Assembly (NCBI RefSeq): GCF_030143245.1
Contig: NZ_JARJNS010000007.1
Span: 1 to 64,000, forward strand
Length of the DNA: 64,000 bases
From: Rhabdaerophilum sp. SD176
Lineage (GTDB): Bacteria; Pseudomonadota; Alphaproteobacteria; Rhizobiales; Beijerinckiaceae
Reading direction: 5' to 3'
The translations under genes and the position numbers were made by a program. Shown one piece after another: positions 61,919-64,000 of this stretch; the first letter of the stretch is position 1; the number at the start of each line of letters is the position of its first letter. Below the pieces are notes generated by a model. That model saw only the letters and a list, made by a program, of their open reading frames with translations. It had not been told where the DNA came from and did not search any database.

Positions 61919-64000
61919 TTACTCCGCCGCCTGTGAGCCGACTGAAGAAGCCTGCTGATGCGCATGCCGATCCGGCTTGGCCTTCAGCTTGAGTTCGACA
62001 AGATCATCGCGCTCACGCACGCTGTTGCGGTAGATCTGGTCTTTCCCCGGGCGATACTGCACCGGCTGGTGGATATCCGCCTGATACCAGGCCGCCGCCC
62101 GCAACGTGAAAGCGGGGTCGGCCAGATGCGGCCGCCCAAGCGCGACGAGATCGGCCCGCCCCGCCGCGATGATCGTGTTCATCTGGTCGGCACTGGTAAT
62201 CGCGCCAACGCACATCGTGGCGATGCGCGCCTCGTTGCGGATCCGGTCGGAGAACGGCGTCTGGAACATGCGGCCGTAATTCGGCTTTGCATCATGAACC
62301 GTCTGCCCGGTGGAAACGTCGATCAGGTCACAGCCCTCGGCCGCGAAAGCCTCGGCGATCGCCACTGAATCCGCGCCCGAAAGCCCACCTTCCTTCCAGT
62401 CTGTCGCAGAGATGCGCACCGACATCGGCTTCTCCGCAGGCCAGGCCCGGCGCAGGGCGCGGAACACCTCCAGCGGGAAGCGCAGCCGGTTCTCGAGGCT
62501 GCCGCCATAGACATCCTTCCGGTGGTTGGTCAGCGGCGAGAGGAAGCTGGCCAGCAGGTAACCATGGGCCGCATGCATTTCCAGCATGTCGAATCCGGCG
62601 CGATGGCCCCGCTCGGCTGCCGCGACGAACTCGGCGATCACCCGGTCCATCCCGGCGCGGTCCAGCTCGGCCGGCACCTGGCTGTCGGGGTAATAGGGCA
62701 AGGGCGAGGCCGAGACGATCGGCCAGGCGCCGCCCGGCAACGGCCGGTCCATGCCCTCCCACATCAGCTTGGTCGCGCCCTTCTGGCCGGCATGGCCGAG
62801 TTGCAGCGCGATCTTCGCCGCCGAATTCGCATGCACGAAATCAACGATGCGCTTCCACGCGGCTTCCTGCCCGTCCGTGTAGAGGCCGGCACAGCCCGGG
62901 GTGATCCGCGCATCCTCGGCCACGCAGACCATCTCGGTGAAGACAAGACCGGCCCCGCCCACGGCGCGGGAGCCGTAATGCATCAGGTGCCAGTCCTGCG
63001 GCAGGCCATCGACCGCCGAATACTGGCACATGGGCGAGACCACCGCACGGTTCTCCAGCTTCATCTCGCGCAGCCGGAACGGCTGGAACAGCGGTGGCAC
63101 CGGCGAGCCATCACGGCGGCCCTTCGCATCCGGCCTGATGGCGTCCGCCACCATCCGGTCAACGGCGGCCACCATTTCCGGGGCACGCAGCGCAAGGTTG
63201 TCATAGGTGATCGCCTTGGAGCGCGTCATCAGCCCGAAGGCGAAGCGCAAGGGCTCGAAATGCCAGAAGCGCCGCACATCCTCGAACCAGACGAGGCTGA
63301 CATCCGCCGCATGCTGGGTCTTCTCGACATCCTCGCGCCGCGCCGTCTCGAAATGGGCGAGTGCCGCCGGCACGTCCAGCCCCTTGGCATGAAACGCCTC
63401 GTGCAGCGCGATCGAATCCTCCATGGCGAGCTTGGTGCCCGAGCCGATGGAGAAATGCGCCGTTGCCTTCGCGTCGCCGAGCAGGACGATATTGTCCTTC
63501 ACCCAGCGCGCGCAACGGATCATCGGGAAGTTCCGCCACATCGACCGGTTGGTGATCAGCCGGTGGCCCTGCAACTCCTCAGCGAAGACGCCCTCGAGGA
63601 ATGCGGCGGATTGCGCCTCGTCCATCCGGTCGAGGCCGGCCTTGCGGAAGGTTGCCGGGTCGGTTTCCAGCACCCAGGTCGAATGGCCGGGCTCGTACTG
63701 GTAGCAATGCGCGATGAAGATGCCTTGCTCGGTCTCCTTGAAGAAGAAGGTGAAGGCATCGAACGGCCGGGTGGAGCCCATCCAGGTGAAATGGTTGGGG
63801 CGCAGGTCGGTTTCCGGCTGGAAATGGCCGCGATGCGTTTCGCGGATCCGGCTGTTGATGCCATCCGCCGCCACGACGAGGTCGTGAGTCGCGGCAAGCG
63901 CGTCGCCGTCGACCACCTCTTCCGAAAAGACCAGCTTCACGCCGAGTTCCCGCGCCCGGGCCTGCAGCAGCATCAGCAGGGTCCGCCGCGAGCAGCCGCA
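61919..64000 (-). CDS. Salicyloyl-CoA 5-hydroxylase/oxidoreductase fusion (5' end beyond window)
   Basis: At least 693 residues; the frame is open to the right edge, so the N-terminal FAD-binding GxGxxG is outside. The N-terminal half is a flavin monooxygenase ([20 protein letters not shown], then [20 protein letters not shown], the second FAD motif). The C-terminal half is an Old Yellow Enzyme ([63 protein letters not shown]). This domain order matches bifunctional salicyloyl-CoA 5-hydroxylase or 2-aminobenzoyl-CoA monooxygenase/reductase. By that family it dearomatises a CoA-activated benzoate derivative. The partner CoA ligase would lie outside the window. Confidence 0.88.
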   Translation of the reverse strand, partial: CGCSRRTLLMLLQARARELGVKLVFSEEVVDGDALAATHDLVVAADGINSRIRETHRGHFQPETDLRPNHFTWMGSTRPFDAFTFFFKETEQGIFIAHCYQYEPGHSTWVLETDPATFRKAGLDRMDEAQSAAFLEGVFAEELQGHRLITNRSMWRNFPMIRCARWVKDNIVLLGDAKATAHFSIGSGTKLAMEDSIALHEAFHAKGLDVPAALAHFETARREDVEKTQHAADVSLVWFEDVRRFWHFEPLRFAFGLMTRSKAITYDNLALRAPEMVAAVDRMVADAIRPDAKGRRDGSPVPPLFQPFRLREMKLENRAVVSPMCQYSAVDGLPQDWHLMHYGSRAVGGAGLVFTEMVCVAEDARITPGCAGLYTDGQEAAWKRIVDFVHANSAAKIALQLGHAGQKGATKLMWEGMDRPLPGGAWPIVSASPLPYYPDSQVPAELDRAGMDRVIAEFVAAAERGHRAGFDMLEMHAAHGYLLASFLSPLTNHRKDVYGGSLENRLRFPLEVFRALRRAWPAEKPMSVRISATDWKEGGLSGADSVAIAEAFAAEGCDLIDVSTGQTVHDAKPNYGRMFQTPFSDRIRNEARIATMCVGAITSADQMNTIIAAGRADLVALGRPHLADPAFTLRAAAWYQADIHQPVQYRPGKDQIYRNSVRERDDLVELKLKAKPDRHAHQQASSVGSQAAE

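Overview
The window is GC-rich, densely packed bacterial DNA. Gene content (Liv-type ABC transporters beside acyl-CoA catabolism genes, a fused indolepyruvate ferredoxin oxidoreductase, a katG/oxyR pair, a salicyloyl-CoA hydroxylase-type fusion, an arsC/aquaglyceroporin pair) and the GTCATGCCCGCC-type palindromic repeats suggest an alphaproteobacterium, probably Hyphomicrobiales (Rhizobiales). That placement is inference; no rRNA or tRNA gene was seen.

Region 1 (1-6.7 kb) is an accessory island of lower GC. It holds the end of an unidentified ORF, a large pentapeptide-repeat membrane protein, a complete IS6-family element (2340-3159) that abuts a broken IS630-family transposase, an MscS-type channel whose stop codon lies inside a perfect 29-bp inverted repeat, a beta-strand-to-end fragment of an alpha/beta hydrolase cut at the edge of that repeat, and an aquaporin Z gene. 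Two gapless, diverged 119-bp direct repeats (2201-2319 and 6536-6654) bracket the IS6-to-aquaporin part.

Region 2 (6.7-16 kb) is a minus-strand operon: two ABC ATPases, a substrate-binding protein, two permeases, acyl-CoA dehydrogenase, a quinone-reductase-type alcohol dehydrogenase and an AMP-forming acyl-CoA synthetase. A divergent LysR regulator with an operator-like palindrome controls it. Region 3 (16-31.8 kb) holds a chemoreceptor, an Old Yellow Enzyme, a sigma-54-type circuit (Bug-type binding protein, DctB-like kinase, DctD-like activator, with a -24/-12 promoter and paired upstream sites visible), an IclR-controlled HMG-CoA-lyase-like/CoA-transferase pair, divergent katG/oxyR, and a six-helix chemoreceptor with a small secreted protein.

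Region 4 (31.8-37.1 kb) carries arsC with an aquaglyceroporin, and a 1141-residue indolepyruvate ferredoxin oxidoreductase with a divergent Lrp regulator. Region 5 (37-55.3 kb) is a complete aerobic phenylacetate pathway: paaG-paaI-paaK-tetR on one strand; a divergent transporter operon (binding protein, two permeases, two ATPases) followed by paaZ, a fused enoyl-CoA hydratase/3-hydroxyacyl-CoA dehydrogenase and a paaJ-type thiolase; then paaABCDE and paaX in the opposite direction. PaaK and possibly the ferredoxin oxidoreductase make phenylacetyl-CoA. PaaABCDE epoxidises it, PaaG isomerises it to the oxepin, PaaZ opens and oxidises the ring, and the last two enzymes carry out beta-oxidation. 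Both a TetR and a PaaX regulator are present.

Region 6 (55.4-64 kb) has two MoeA-related genes (one lacking the central domain, one fused to a periplasmic-binding-protein-like domain), two copies of a structured repeat with covarying hairpins, an amidase, a third chemoreceptor and a monooxygenase-Old Yellow Enzyme fusion that runs off the right edge.
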